Positions 52,243 through 52,954 of a DNA stretch of 52,954 nt are shown in pieces. The translations under genes and the position numbers were made by a program. Under the pieces are notes generated by a model, which ran no database searches, had not been told where the DNA came from, and saw only the letters and a list, made by a program, of their open reading frames with translations. Source of the DNA: Bacteroidales bacterium (GTDB lineage: Bacteria > Bacteroidota > Bacteroidia > Bacteroidales > UBA932). The stretch covers positions 1-52,954 of the forward strand of contig JAGBTG010000020.1 of the NCBI GenBank assembly GCA_017631435.1, given 5' to 3'. The number at the start of each line of letters is the position of its first letter. The first letter of the stretch is position 1.

Positions 52243-52954
52243 TTAGATAATAAATTTCTCTTTAAGTTTGCTTACGATCAAGCCAACAGCCTGCTCTGCG
52301 TCAACCTCGTGAACCTCACCTGCAGCTTTAACACCTTTGGTGAATGATTTGTAAACTCTTGTACCTGAGCCTTTCAAACCTAGCATCTCTAGAGGTAGGT
52401 TTACTTTATCTACACCCCAAACAGCAACTGGTTTGTCAAATGCATCAACGATACCAGCAACATTCATATAACGAGCTTTGAAACCGCTTGCAAGAGCAGT
52501 AAGAAGAACTGGACCAGCTACCTCTAGCATCTGGTAACCCTCCTCAGTCTCTTTCTTAACTACGAATTTGCCGTCTTTGTACTCAAGACCTGCAACGTAA
52601 GAAATCTGTGGAAGGCCAAGGTGCTCAGCAATCTGAGGACCTACCTGAGCTGTATCACCGTCAATTGCCTGTCTACCTGCAATGATCAAATCATACTCAA
52701 GGTTTTTAAGAGCTGCAGCAATAGTGTGAGATGTTGCCAAAGTATCAGCACCACCAAACTCTCTACCTGTTAGCAAAATAGCCTCGTCAGCACCCATAGC
52801 GTAAGCCTCTCTTAGGATAGCATCTGCCTGAGGAGGACCCATTGTAATAACTGTTACATGAGCGCCATACTGATCTTTCAACTGAAGAGCCATCTCCAAG
52901 CCACCTTTATCATCTGGGTTCATAATGCTTGGAACGCCATCACGGATAAGTGTA
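52243..52954 (-). CDS. etfB: Electron transfer flavoprotein, beta subunit (5' end outside window)
   Basis: The reading frame is open to the last base of the window, so the start of the gene is missing. The visible C-terminal ~237 residues begin TLIRDGVPSIMNPDDKGGLEMALQLK, then VTVITMGPPQADAILREAYAMGADEAILLT, LIIAGRQAIDGDTAQVGPQIAEHLGLPQ (AMP/FAD region) and end LIVSKLKEKFII. The Met at 52923 is internal, since the family's IMNPDD segment normally lies about 35-40 residues into EtfB, so roughly 25-30 residues are absent. First gene of etfBA. Confidence 0.93.
   Translation of the reverse strand, partial: TLIRDGVPSIMNPDDKGGLEMALQLKDQYGAHVTVITMGPPQADAILREAYAMGADEAILLTGREFGGADTLATSHTIAAALKNLEYDLIIAGRQAIDGDTAQVGPQIAEHLGLPQISYVAGLEYKDGKFVVKKETEEGYQMLEVAGPVLLTALASGFKARYMNVAGIVDAFDKPVAVWGVDKVNLPLEMLGLKGSGTRVYKSFTKGVKAAGEVHEVDAEQAVGLIVSKLKEKFII

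Overview
The window reads as chromosome of a Bacteroidales bacterium, probably gut-associated. Grounds: upstream boxes fit the Bacteroidetes vegetative form (TTG or TTTG, about 19-20 bp, then TAnnTTTG) in front of carA, the SulP transporter, nfeD and others. Shine-Dalgarno sequences are mostly absent. The gene families are typical of the order (DUF4491, NfeD, C69 dipeptidase, orphan FtsX-type permeases, RhuM and PD-(D/E)XK 'transposase' proteins). One SDR enzyme closely recalls Bacteroides 7-alpha-hydroxysteroid dehydrogenase. Genus cannot be fixed from sequence alone.

Layout. 1-347 is non-coding and repeat-rich. 348-3568 (-) is a tRNA/rRNA modification group: rlmD, a YjdM-like zinc ribbon protein and mnmE. 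3651-7904 (+) holds a secreted DUF7477-like/DnaJ-zinc-finger protein, rarA, and a UvrD-type helicase broken by an internal deletion. 7914-9362 (-) is an AT-rich pair: a DUF6572-like protein and a TIR-Sel1 protein. 9492-10268 is the SDR. 10386-18020 (-) is a five-gene run: two tandem FtsX/MacB-like permeases, a thioredoxin/beta-barrel fusion, kdsA and a CBM9-like lipoprotein. It faces a divergent NtrC-type response regulator and kinase (18238-20560). The intergenic space between them carries a good sigma-54 promoter and tandem palindromes.

20815-21795 is a RhuM-Fic protein. 21871-27765 (-) is ilvD-ilvB-ilvN-ilvC-ilvE, preceded by an isoleucine-rich leader peptide and an intrinsic terminator, the layout of an attenuator. 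28072-35634 carries a C69 dipeptidase (-), nfeD (+) and carAB (+). A folded repeat element follows at 35682-35792. 35809-39816 has a CaCA antiporter, a serine hydrolase and a SulP transporter. 39988-41253 is an accessory island: a 27-residue gene remnant with promoter, and an Rpn/PD-(D/E)XK gene flanked by 20-bp direct repeats. 41337-43836 holds small envelope genes and a metallophosphoesterase. 43862-48389 is sbcD-sbcC. 48408-50553 (-) is an AtoE-like transporter and a GNAT protein. 50755-51090 is a His/Cys-rich lipoprotein. 51206-52954 (-) is etfB-etfA, with etfB cut by the window end.

The observations most worth following are five. (1) A roughly 75-bp upstream element is shared by the RhuM and Rpn genes, and its central 19-20 bp appears inverted between the copies in a way that would switch a promoter on or off. 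(2) The ilv attenuator. (3) The sigma-54/NtrC circuit for the permease run. (4) The TIR-Sel1 pair. (5) A recurrent RTCGGGA motif that ignores reading frame and gene boundaries. No rRNA, tRNA, CRISPR array or complete insertion sequence was recognised. All positions and counts were read by eye; no searches were run.
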